Assembly (NCBI GenBank): GCA_001508935.1
Contig: LGFQ01000002.1
Coordinates: 1 to 52,614 of the forward strand
DNA length: 52,614 nt
Source of the DNA: Synergistales bacterium 54_24
Lineage (GTDB): Bacteria; Synergistota; Synergistia; Synergistales; Thermosynergistaceae
Reading direction: 5' to 3'
Each line of letters starts with the position of its first letter. Within the stretch, counting starts at the first letter, position 1. This document shows positions 7,888 to 14,975 of this stretch, in pieces. The notes under the pieces were generated by a model. That model was given only the letters and a program-made list of their open reading frames with translations. It was not told the DNA's origin and made no database searches. The translations under genes were made by a program, and so were the position numbers.

Positions 7888-8773
7888 GTTCGTCTTTCCT
7901 CCTGTTATATGTGGCTACGAATATGCTGGCATCGCAAGCAAAGGCCACAAGCTTTTCCGTCTCTTCAAATTGTCCGATGCGGCCGCCGCTTGAGAGGTAT
8001 GCACAGACCAAAAGCCCAGCGGCCAAGATAGAGACTATCTCTACAGAACTTTCCCCTCTTTGGCATGGAGGGAGGCCCGATAAGAGCTGCGATGAGGCCC
8101 AGCAAATTTGTTCCCACGGCCATGGGGCGATGTCTTCGTCTTCGAACCAGGGAGGGAGAGAAGGCCTTACGAGATTCGACTCTATCCAGCTTTTGACCCC
8201 TTCATCCCACGGGAGCGTCGAAGACGAAGCCCAAGCATAACTGATCCACGGCCAATCCTCCTCTTTTATAGCCAAGGCTGGGGCTAAGAGGAGGCTTCCC
8301 TTCCTTGCGCGATCTTCACCTTCAAGAGACCACGCGAGATCTAAAAGATGAGCCAATGATGTGACGTCGAGCGGCGAATCGTGCACCGTAGGTTCTATCG
8401 GGATGAGCAGATGCTTGCTTCCTCTCGGCCACCATGGCCAAACGGAGGCCATGCGCTCGTGAAAGGAAAACGGCGATTCTATATATGGCAGGGCCAGGCA
8501 GTTGGCCGGCGGACCGTATAAGCGAAGGAGCCGCGATGGCCAATACATAAGGGGCTCCTCAAGAGCTTTAAGCACCAGATCCAACACGAGCAGGTCATCT
8601 GAGGTCAAGCGAGCGCTCTCGAGACACCCCTCCGTCGCCTCGATTCCTTCCTCTATCTCTTGAAGAAGCCCTCTATAGCTTTTGGGAACATTCCTTTCTT
8701 CTAAAAGATTTTTAAGCCTCGCCTTAATGTGAAACCATAGGAGATCTTTTTGGAATTTCTGTCCTCTTTCCAA
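7871..8773 (-). CDS. Hypothetical protein, 300 residues, coupled to dcd
   Basis: I do not recognise this protein. It starts with TTG (8773) behind GGGGGTG and ends at TAG 7871-7873, inside the start of dcd. No signal peptide is evident; one weakly hydrophobic stretch lies near residues 245-260 (SILAAGLLVCAYLSSGG). The composition is striking for a cytosolic protein: about 15 Trp, many in acidic/proline settings such as SVWPWWPRG, EEDWPWISYAW and IAPWPWEQICW, with a charged helical N-terminal 75 residues. The C-terminus is charged (RRKDEHERRL). No catalytic motif is obvious. The long clean frame, Shine-Dalgarno and overlap with dcd argue that it is real. A cytosolic or membrane-peripheral, perhaps lineage-specific protein is possible; function unknown. 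Confidence 0.75.
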   Translation of the reverse strand: MERGQKFQKDLLWFHIKARLKNLLEERNVPKSYRGLLQEIEEGIEATEGCLESARLTSDDLLVLDLVLKALEEPLMYWPSRLLRLYGPPANCLALPYIESPFSFHERMASVWPWWPRGSKHLLIPIEPTVHDSPLDVTSLAHLLDLAWSLEGEDRARKGSLLLAPALAIKEEDWPWISYAWASSSTLPWDEGVKSWIESNLVRPSLPPWFEDEDIAPWPWEQICWASSQLLSGLPPCQRGESSVEIVSILAAGLLVCAYLSSGGRIGQFEETEKLVAFACDASIFVATYNRRKDEHERRL

Positions 8774-8848
8774 CGGTGCACCCCCTTTTGGGACATTTTA
8801 TGCTATTGTATTTTTTCATGGAAGATGAATGTGGAGGTGGATCGTACA

Positions 8849-11269
8849 TTGTCGCATCTGAATTTGCACACCTGGATCGCCGAGCACGGGTACCCTGCCG
8901 TATTGGATGGAGCCATGGGCACGCTCCTTCAGGAGCGGGGGTGGAACCCGCCGGCCCTGCCTGAAGAGATGAATTTGACCTCTCCCGAGGTTGTCAGATG
9001 CATACATGCAAGTTACGTCGTGGCCGGAGCGAATATCGTCGAGACGAACAGCTTCGGGGCAAATCCGATAAAACTTGCCTCTCGAAACCTCGACGGAAAG
9101 GCGAGAGAGATAAACGCCATCGCAGCGTTGCTTGCCAGAGAGGCCGTAGGCGATCGCCTTTTGGTGGCTGGCTCCATCGGGCCGTTGGGGTTGTTGATCG
9201 AGCCCTTGGGGGAACTTCCTTTTGAGGACGCCGTATCCGCTTTTAAAGAACAGGTTGCCGGGCTTGCCGAGGGCGGTGTGGACTTCATCCTCATAGAGAC
9301 GATGATTGACCTGCGCGAAGCCAAGGCGGCAGTGCTTGCGGTTAAAGAAGTCGCCCCCCACCTTCCTTTCGTCGTGAGCTTTACTTTCGAGAATAACGGA
9401 CGCACGCTCACCGGCACGCCTCCTGAGGTAGCGGCCCACTGGACGAGGACCGTCGGTGCCTCAGCGGTCGGCGTAAACTGTGGGAGCGGTCCAGAGGAAT
9501 ACATAGCTGTCGTAGATTGCTTGGCTCATCACGCTGGTATTCCGATATTTGCCTATCCTAACGCTGGACTTCCTGGATCGCAGGAGTATTGGGATCCGGA
9601 GAGATTTTCGCGCGCTGGCAGACATCTGGTCGCAGCCGGGGCTTCCGTCGTTGGGGGGTGCTGCGGCACCACGCCTCAGCACATAGAAAGCCTTGCCAAA
9701 GCCGTTCGCACTCTTTCTCTGCCCCATATAAAAGAGATTCAAGGCTCGCCGCTCTCTAGCATCTCCCGACTTAGCCTGGCAGGTGCGGAGTATCCCTTGC
9801 TTGTGGTAGGCGAGAGGATAAACGTTTCTCGGCCTTCACTTTTAAGAGAAGAAGTCTCGCGATACGAGTGGAACATTTTGAAGAAGGAAGCGCGCGAACA
9901 AGAAGAAGCGGGGGCGCACGCGATAGATGTTAACGTAAACCTTCCGCAGATCGACAGCTCTCGTGCCATGAGAGAGGCTACATTAGCCGCCGAAAGCGCA
10001 ACTGCGCTGCCGCTATCGCTCGATAGCGATAATCTGGATATGATCGAGGTGGGACTTCGCATCGCTTCTGGCATCCCGCTGATCAACTCCGTCACCGCCA
10101 AGGGTGAAAGCCTTGAGCGGGGTATAGCCTTGGCGGCAAAATACGGAGCCTGCCTTGTGGTCCTCCTTCTGGACGAACGGGGCATCTTGGAAGATGCGGA
10201 TAAAAGGATCTCTGTTGCTAAAAAGGTTTGTGAGTGCGCCGACGCCCTCGGCTTCCCCAGGAAGCGACTTTTCCTCGACGCCTTGACCCTCTCCGTCGGT
10301 TCTGATGATAACGCCGCGCGAGTGACGCTCGAGACCGTAAGGCGCATCAGGTCGTTAGGGGCTTGCTCTATCTTGGGGATAAGTAACGTCTCTTACGGCT
10401 TGCCGCAAAGACCCTTGATCAACAGGACGTTTTTGGCCATGGCGATGGCTGCAGGATTGGATGCCGTAATAGCCGATCCTTTGGATTCGAGCCTGATGGA
10501 GACGATCGCTGCGGGAAATTTGTTGGTCAAGCGCGACAGGAGCGCCACGGCGTTCATCGCCTTCTTCTCGCACAGGGAAGGCAAAAAGGAGGAGAAGGCG
10601 ACAGAAAAAGAAGCGATCCCGCAGGATCAGATGCTCCGTGCGGCGATCATACGAGGAGAGGAGAATACGGCCTCCTCTCTCGCGTCCGCACTCATAGAAT
10701 CGGGCATGCCTTCGATGAAGTTGATCAACGAGGTGCTCGTGCCGGCGCTGAACGTCGTGGGAGAGCTGTACGAGTGCGGCGATTACTTCTTGCCCCAGCT
10801 CATGAATTCGGCCAAAGCGGCTCAAGCTGCCTTCGCTGCGCTCGAAAAGGGTTTTTCTGCCGGCGAGAAATCCTTGCAAAAGGGGACGATCGTGATGGCT
10901 ACCGTGGAAGGAGATCTGCACGACATAGGCAAGAACCTTGTCGTCTTGGTCTTAAGGAGCCATGGCTACAATGTGATTGACTTGGGCAAGGACGTGCCTC
11001 TCGACGCGATTTTAAAGCGCGCTACGGACGAGAGAGCCGATATAGTCGGTTTATCTTCGTTGATGACCACCACGACGAAGGAGATGGCGCGGGCTGTCTC
11101 TGCCGTAAGGGAGAAGAATCTTCCTTTTCGCGTCATCGTGGGTGGTGCCGCCGTGACGGAGGAGTTCGCCAGGCATATCGGAGCAGATGGTTATGCGCCT
11201 GATGCTGTCGGGGCTGTTAAACTTGTGGAGACCTTTTTGGGCGATGTCGAAAGGAGGGAAGGGAAGTGA
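8849..11269 (+). CDS. metH: Cobalamin-dependent methionine synthase lacking the reactivation domain
   Basis: 806 residues from TTG 8849, chosen because GGAGGTGG (8833-8840) is spaced eight bases before it; ATG 8825 would add eight residues but has no ribosome-binding site. Domains in order: homocysteine-binding barrel (about 1-305; DGAMGTLLQ, zinc Cys in VNCGSGP and GGCCGTTP), methyltetrahydrofolate-binding barrel (about 330-590; GERINVS, AIDVNVN), helical cap (about 620-690), and B12-binding domain with DLHDIGKNLV (about 695-800). It ends there, without the roughly 330-residue AdoMet activation domain of E. coli MetH (1227 residues). It transfers methyl from CH3-H4folate via methylcobalamin to homocysteine. 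metF overlaps its stop, so substrate supply is coupled. Confidence 0.95.
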   Translation: MSHLNLHTWIAEHGYPAVLDGAMGTLLQERGWNPPALPEEMNLTSPEVVRCIHASYVVAGANIVETNSFGANPIKLASRNLDGKAREINAIAALLAREAVGDRLLVAGSIGPLGLLIEPLGELPFEDAVSAFKEQVAGLAEGGVDFILIETMIDLREAKAAVLAVKEVAPHLPFVVSFTFENNGRTLTGTPPEVAAHWTRTVGASAVGVNCGSGPEEYIAVVDCLAHHAGIPIFAYPNAGLPGSQEYWDPERFSRAGRHLVAAGASVVGGCCGTTPQHIESLAKAVRTLSLPHIKEIQGSPLSSISRLSLAGAEYPLLVVGERINVSRPSLLREEVSRYEWNILKKEAREQEEAGAHAIDVNVNLPQIDSSRAMREATLAAESATALPLSLDSDNLDMIEVGLRIASGIPLINSVTAKGESLERGIALAAKYGACLVVLLLDERGILEDADKRISVAKKVCECADALGFPRKRLFLDALTLSVGSDDNAARVTLETVRRIRSLGACSILGISNVSYGLPQRPLINRTFLAMAMAAGLDAVIADPLDSSLMETIAAGNLLVKRDRSATAFIAFFSHREGKKEEKATEKEAIPQDQMLRAAIIRGEENTASSLASALIESGMPSMKLINEVLVPALNVVGELYECGDYFLPQLMNSAKAAQAAFAALEKGFSAGEKSLQKGTIVMATVEGDLHDIGKNLVVLVLRSHGYNVIDLGKDVPLDAILKRATDERADIVGLSSLMTTTTKEMARAVSAVREKNLPFRVIVGGAAVTEEFARHIGADGYAPDAVGAVKLVETFLGDVERREGK

Positions 11270-12177
11270 AAATAAAAGGCCTTTTTTCCCATGGAAGGCC
11301 TGTCGTTTCCTTTGAAATATTTCCACCGAAGCGAGACCTCCCCATAGATAGCATATATGCCACCATAGAAGAACTGAAGTCGCTGCAGCCCGACTTCATA
11401 AGCGTCACCTATGGGGCCGGAGGCTCGACGAAAGAGAGGACCGTCGAAATCGCGTCATCCATCCGAAACGTCTATGGCATAAGAGCGCTGGCCCATCTTA
11501 CCTGCGTGGGTACGTCGAAAGAGGAGGCTGATTCGATCTTAAAGGAGCTCCTTTCTTGCGGCATAAGTGATGTCTTGGCCCTCCGAGGCGACCCGCCGGC
11601 CGGCATGGATATAGATTCCGTTCCAAGGCATTTCCGCTATGCTGCGGATCTCGTGGCGCACATAAGGCGCGTCTACGGCGATGCCTTTTCGATAGGAGGG
11701 GCAGCCTATCCAGAGGGGCATGTCGAGTGCGACGATATAGAATTGCGTCTCCTTCATTTGAAAGCCAAGGTGGAGATGGGCGTCGATTTTCTGATCACGC
11801 AGCTGTTCTTTGAAAATGAGGCCTTTTACAGGTTCTTGGAGAAGGCGAGGGGCATTGGTATAAATGTGCCCATATCGGCTGGCATTATGCCGGTAGTCAA
11901 CAAGAAACAGATAGAGCGCATCGTAACGCTGTGCGGTGCCTCTATACCGCCCAAGCTGGCGCGCATCCTTTCCAAGTATGCCGATGCCCCAGAGGCCTTG
12001 GAGGACGCAGGTGTGGCCTATGCCGTAGACCAGATAGTGGATCTGCTTTCGAGCGGTGCGGACGGGGTTCACATATACACAATGAACCGCCCATGGGTGG
12101 CGCGCAGAATAATGGAAAGCATCGCCAGGCTCTTGAGAGAGTTAAAAAAACCGAAGGAGAGGGCCGAAGTGTCATGA
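11266..12177 (+). CDS. metF: 5,10-methylenetetrahydrofolate reductase
   Basis: 303 residues of the MetF flavoprotein barrel: VVSFEIFPPKR (catalytic Glu), DFISVTYGAGGS, ALAHLTCVG, DVLALRGDPP, FSIGGAAYPEGH, FLITQLFFENEAFYRF and ISAGIMPV are all typical. It reduces methylene-H4folate to methyl-H4folate, the methyl donor for MetH. Start GTG 11266 overlaps the metH stop (GTGA) and follows GGAGGGAA. The length matches single-domain bacterial MetF (about 290-305). No MetV or RnfC2 partner gene is adjacent, so the electron donor is unclear; NADH or ferredoxin are both possible in anaerobes. Confidence 0.96.
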   Translation: MKIKGLFSHGRPVVSFEIFPPKRDLPIDSIYATIEELKSLQPDFISVTYGAGGSTKERTVEIASSIRNVYGIRALAHLTCVGTSKEEADSILKELLSCGISDVLALRGDPPAGMDIDSVPRHFRYAADLVAHIRRVYGDAFSIGGAAYPEGHVECDDIELRLLHLKAKVEMGVDFLITQLFFENEAFYRFLEKARGIGINVPISAGIMPVVNKKQIERIVTLCGASIPPKLARILSKYADAPEALEDAGVAYAVDQIVDLLSSGADGVHIYTMNRPWVARRIMESIARLLRELKKPKERAEVS

Positions 12178-13040
12178 GGGGTGCGGTAGATTGCCACGTT
12201 CATGTTTATCCGCCCGAGGTTATAAGGGATTGGGAGCGGATAGCTCAGAGGGAGCCCTACTTTAAGACGCTCGCCTCTGGGAAAATCCACCGCTGGGCGA
12301 CGGCGGAGGACCTGCTGACCCAGATGGAGACAGATGGCATAGGTGAAAGCTGGATCTTCGGCTTTGCCTTTTCGGATCTGGGCCTGTGTAGGCTTTGTAA
12401 CGATTATGTCATCGAATCGGTAAGGACGTCTTCGGGAAGATTGAAGGGGCTTGCCGTGGTGCCTCCCTTGGCTCCAGGGAGCGCGCGAGAGATCGAGCGG
12501 TGTCGCGAAGAGGGGCTTATAGGCGTCGGTGAGTTATTTCCTTTGGGACAGGGCTTCGACATCGCTGACAAACGCCAGACGTGGCGCTTGGCTGGGATGT
12601 GCCACGAGATGGGGCTCTTTCTCCTCGTCCACGTGGCTGAGCCCGTGGGTCATGATTATCCAGGCAAGGGAAATGTGGGACCGAAGGAAGCATACTGTTT
12701 TTGCTTCAATCATCCCGAGGTGACGACCCTCTTTGCCCACTGGGGTGGAGGGCTTTGGCTTTATGAGCTGATGCCGGAGGTGAAGTTGGCCTTGAGCAAT
12801 GCCTATTACGATACTGCGGCAACGCCCTTTTTATATGGGGCCAAAGTCTTTGACGCTGCAATGAGCGCCGGCGTCCTCGACAAAATCCTTTACGGCAGCG
12901 ATTACCCCATTCTGAGCGCGGAACGCTACAGAAGGTTACTCGAGGGGAGTTCTCTTACCGAGAAAAACAAAGAGGCCCTTCTTAAGCGCAATGCCGAGAG
13001 GTTACTCCAAGGCATTCGTGCAAGCAATAGACGGCGATAA
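12174..13040 (+). CDS. Amidohydrolase-family metal-dependent hydrolase
   Basis: 288 residues of the amidohydrolase-2 type (same superfamily as ACMSD and gamma-resorcylate decarboxylase). Metal ligands are visible: Asp-x-His-x-His in VDCHVHVYP (N-terminus), a later His in LVHVAEP, the His of FAHWGGG, and Asp in YGSDYP. The length is typical. ATG 12174 overlaps the metF stop (ATGA), so translation is coupled to a methionine-cycle gene, and metX follows 29 bp later. The true substrate cannot be read from sequence; hydrolysis or decarboxylation of a small carboxylic or ring compound is the family range. No signal peptide, so it should be cytosolic. Confidence 0.85.
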   Translation: MRGAVDCHVHVYPPEVIRDWERIAQREPYFKTLASGKIHRWATAEDLLTQMETDGIGESWIFGFAFSDLGLCRLCNDYVIESVRTSSGRLKGLAVVPPLAPGSAREIERCREEGLIGVGELFPLGQGFDIADKRQTWRLAGMCHEMGLFLLVHVAEPVGHDYPGKGNVGPKEAYCFCFNHPEVTTLFAHWGGGLWLYELMPEVKLALSNAYYDTAATPFLYGAKVFDAAMSAGVLDKILYGSDYPILSAERYRRLLEGSSLTEKNKEALLKRNAERLLQGIRASNRRR

Positions 13041-13069
13041 ATAGCGATAGCAGGAGGAAACGAAAGCAG

Positions 13070-14182
13070 TTGGATCAAACGGGAAGCGTTTTGGAAAAGT
13101 TGGGCGCCGTTGAAATTCCAGAACTCACCCTCGAATCTGGAAAAAGATTAGTCAGCGTCAAGCAAGTCTATGCACAGTATGGCGAACCATCATCAGCGTG
13201 CGACAACGTGGTGTTGGTTTGCCATGCGCTTACTGGCAGCCACCACGTAGCCGGAGATGATGTCGAAGGGCTTCCGCCTGCGTGGTGGCCAAATCTCGTG
13301 GGCCCTGGCAAAGCCATAGATACGTCCTCGCTTTGCGTCATCTGCTTCAACTTCTTAGGGAGCCCATACGGCAGCACGTCGCCCGCGAGCATAAACCCAT
13401 CTACCGGGCGTCCCTATGGCATGAGTTTTCCGGTATTTTCGGTGCGCGACATGGTGCGCGCTCAAGCAGCTGCCCTTCACGAGCTTGGCGTCAAGCGTCT
13501 CGCTGCCGTCGTCGGAGGGTCTCTTGGCGGGATGCAGGCGCTCGAGTGGGCCGTGATGTATCCGCAAGTCGTGGAGCGCGCCGTCGTCATAGCAGCCCCC
13601 CTTTGTCTTTATCCCCAGGCGATAGCCTTCAATGAGGTTCAAAGGCAGGCCATAATGGCCGATCCGGAGTGGAAGGGCGGGGATTACTACCCAGGGCCTG
13701 GCCCGGAGAGCGGTTTGGCCGTGGCAAGGATGCTTGCCATGATCACGTATCGCAGCGAAGCTGTATTCGTGAGGCGTTGGATGCGCCAGTTCGCTTCAGG
13801 CCAACCGTGGGAATGGAACGGTCGCTTCCAGGTCGAAAATTACCTTCATTACCACGGCGAGGAACTGGTCCGCCGATTTGACGCCAACTGCTATATCTAC
13901 CTCACGCGAGCTATGGATCTCCACGACGTGGGCGAAGGGCGAGGAGGAGCAAAATCTGCCCTCTCCAACTTCTCCGGCAAGCACCTTTTGGCAATAGGTA
14001 TCACCAGCGATTGCCTTTTCCCCACGTGGCAGGTTGAGGAGATTTCAACAATTGGCAAGAGTGCCGGTGTAAAGGCATCATACGATGAGATCGAGAGCGA
14101 GAACGGCCACGACGCCTTTCTCATAGATGTCGATCAATTGGACGACATGCTGCGCGAATTCTGGAAAAGGACTGGCCTGTAG
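13070..14182 (+). CDS. metX: Homoserine O-acyltransferase
   Basis: 370 residues of the alpha/beta-hydrolase MetX family. Signature blocks are LVCHALTGSHHVAG, WWPNLVGPGKAIDT, NFLGSPYGSTSP and VGGSLGGMQALEWA. The catalytic triad reads Ser151 (GGSLGG), Asp314 (ITSDCLFP) and His347 (NGHDAFL). The enzyme acylates homoserine, the first committed step to methionine; whether acetyl or succinyl is used cannot be decided from these motifs, though MetX is usually acetyl. The start is TTG 13070 after AGGAGGA (spacing somewhat long). It ends the metH-metF-amidohydrolase-metX block, which covers both acylation and final methylation. Confidence 0.93.
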   Translation: MDQTGSVLEKLGAVEIPELTLESGKRLVSVKQVYAQYGEPSSACDNVVLVCHALTGSHHVAGDDVEGLPPAWWPNLVGPGKAIDTSSLCVICFNFLGSPYGSTSPASINPSTGRPYGMSFPVFSVRDMVRAQAAALHELGVKRLAAVVGGSLGGMQALEWAVMYPQVVERAVVIAAPLCLYPQAIAFNEVQRQAIMADPEWKGGDYYPGPGPESGLAVARMLAMITYRSEAVFVRRWMRQFASGQPWEWNGRFQVENYLHYHGEELVRRFDANCYIYLTRAMDLHDVGEGRGGAKSALSNFSGKHLLAIGITSDCLFPTWQVEEISTIGKSAGVKASYDEIESENGHDAFLIDVDQLDDMLREFWKRTGL

Positions 14183-14261
14183 ACGAAAGACGTGGTAACT
14201 AAACTATGGTCAACACACAAGAACGCAGAAGATAGGGTTCTCTTTTTCGGAGAAGGACAAG

Positions 14262-14309
14262 CTTTTACAAGCAAGTATGGTCAAAATTACCTTAGAAGGC
14301 TTGTAAAAG
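14262..14309 (+). repeat. 11-bp inverted repeat between metX and tRNA-Leu
   Basis: CTTTTACAAGC (14262-14272) and GCTTGTAAAAG (14299-14309) are perfect inverted copies 26 nt apart. The sequence TATGGTCAA occurs twice nearby (14205-14213 and 14276-14284). There is no following U-run, so a standard intrinsic terminator for metX is unlikely; it ends 13 bp before the -35 of the tRNA-Leu promoter. Confidence 0.5.
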
Positions 14310-14322
14310 TCATAAACTGTGC

Positions 14323-14351
14323 TTGACGGTGTGCTGTAAGCATTTTATAAT
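14323..14351 (+). promoter_or_regulatory. Promoter of tRNA-Leu
   Basis: TTGACG (14323-14328) and a consensus TATAAT (14346-14351) are spaced by 17 bp. The expected transcript start (about 14358) lies just before the mature tRNA 5' end at 14364. Confidence 0.88.
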
Positions 14352-14363
14352 AGCTTTCACCAG

Positions 14364-14450
14364 GCCGGGCTGGCGGAAGTGGCAGACGCACGGGACTTAA
14401 AATCCTGTGGACTTAGGTCCGTGCGGGTTCGATTCCCGCGCCCGGCACCA
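14364..14450 (+). tRNA. tRNA-Leu (anticodon UAA)
   Basis: 87 nt, class II tRNA with a long variable arm (TGGACTTAGGTCCG region). Acceptor GCCGGGC (14364-14370) pairs with GCCCGGC (14440-14446); discriminator A and an encoded CCA end it. The anticodon stem CGGGA/TCCTG (with one G-U pair) holds the loop CTTAAAA, anticodon TAA. The T arm is GCGGGTTCGATTCCCGC. Confidence 0.96.
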
Positions 14451-14632
14451 ATGCAAATATCGCCTGCATTGCTGTTCAGGCTTGCTAAAGAAAAGTAGGA
14501 CCCCTGCGGCCATAAACAAGCACTCTTTCGTAGCCAAAAAGACTAAGGAGGGCGCTTATTTGTGGGCCTCGTTCCGTGAGGTGGCCCCTAAAAATCCTAC
14601 AAAAAATTTACATGATCCACGATCGACGGCAT

Positions 14633-14662
14633 TTGACTATACCCTTGTGGCTGTGCTAATAT
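14633..14662 (+). promoter_or_regulatory. Promoter of the two methionine tRNAs
   Basis: TTGACT (14633-14638) and TAATAT (14657-14662) with an 18-bp spacer lie about 40 bp before tRNA-fMet. The 248-bp gap after tRNA-Leu otherwise holds no credible gene; a small open frame there (14407-14688) begins inside the tRNA. Confidence 0.7.
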
Positions 14663-14698
14663 ATACGCGCTATGGAGTGCCGGCATAGGTGTGAAGAT

Positions 14699-14777
<79 letters not shown>

Positions 14778-14778
14778 C

Positions 14779-14855
14779 GGCGGTGTAGCTCAGGTGGCTA
14801 GAGCATGCGGTTCATACCCGCAGTGTCAGTGGTTCAAGTCCACTCACCGCCACCA
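14779..14855 (+). tRNA. Elongator tRNA-Met (CAU)
   Basis: 77 nt; acceptor GGCGGTG (14779-14785) pairs fully with CACCGCC (14845-14851), then A and an encoded CCA. The loop TTCATAC gives anticodon CAT. The GGCGGTGTAGCTCAG start is that of elongator Met tRNAs; tRNA-Ile2 (same CAT anticodon, modified by TilS) usually starts differently. It follows tRNA-fMet by three bases. Confidence 0.9.
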
Positions 14856-14888
14856 TCTTGTTATAGCTTATATGGAAACTATCGAAGT

Positions 14889-14920
14889 GGGCGGGAGTTG
14901 TACTTCCTGTCCATTTATTA
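14889..14920 (+). terminator. Possible terminator after tRNA-Met
   Basis: GGGCGGGAG (14889-14897) can pair with CTTCCTGTCC (14903-14912) through Watson-Crick and several G-U pairs over a five-base loop, followed by ATTTATTATA. The stem is imperfect and the U-run is interrupted. Confidence 0.4.
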
Positions 14921-14975
14921 TATTAGAGTGGTCTATCCTCTAACTTCCTTGCGAAAAGTAGGTTAAAATTAGGAT

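Noticed and set aside
14407-14688. 93-codon open frame after tRNA-Leu
   Set aside because: Begins inside the tRNA, has no ribosome-binding site and no recognisable domain; the region instead holds the tRNA-Met promoter.
14779-14855. tRNA-Ile2 (lysidine) instead of tRNA-Met
   Set aside because: The CAU anticodon allows it and tilS is nearby, but acceptor and D-arm match elongator tRNA-Met.
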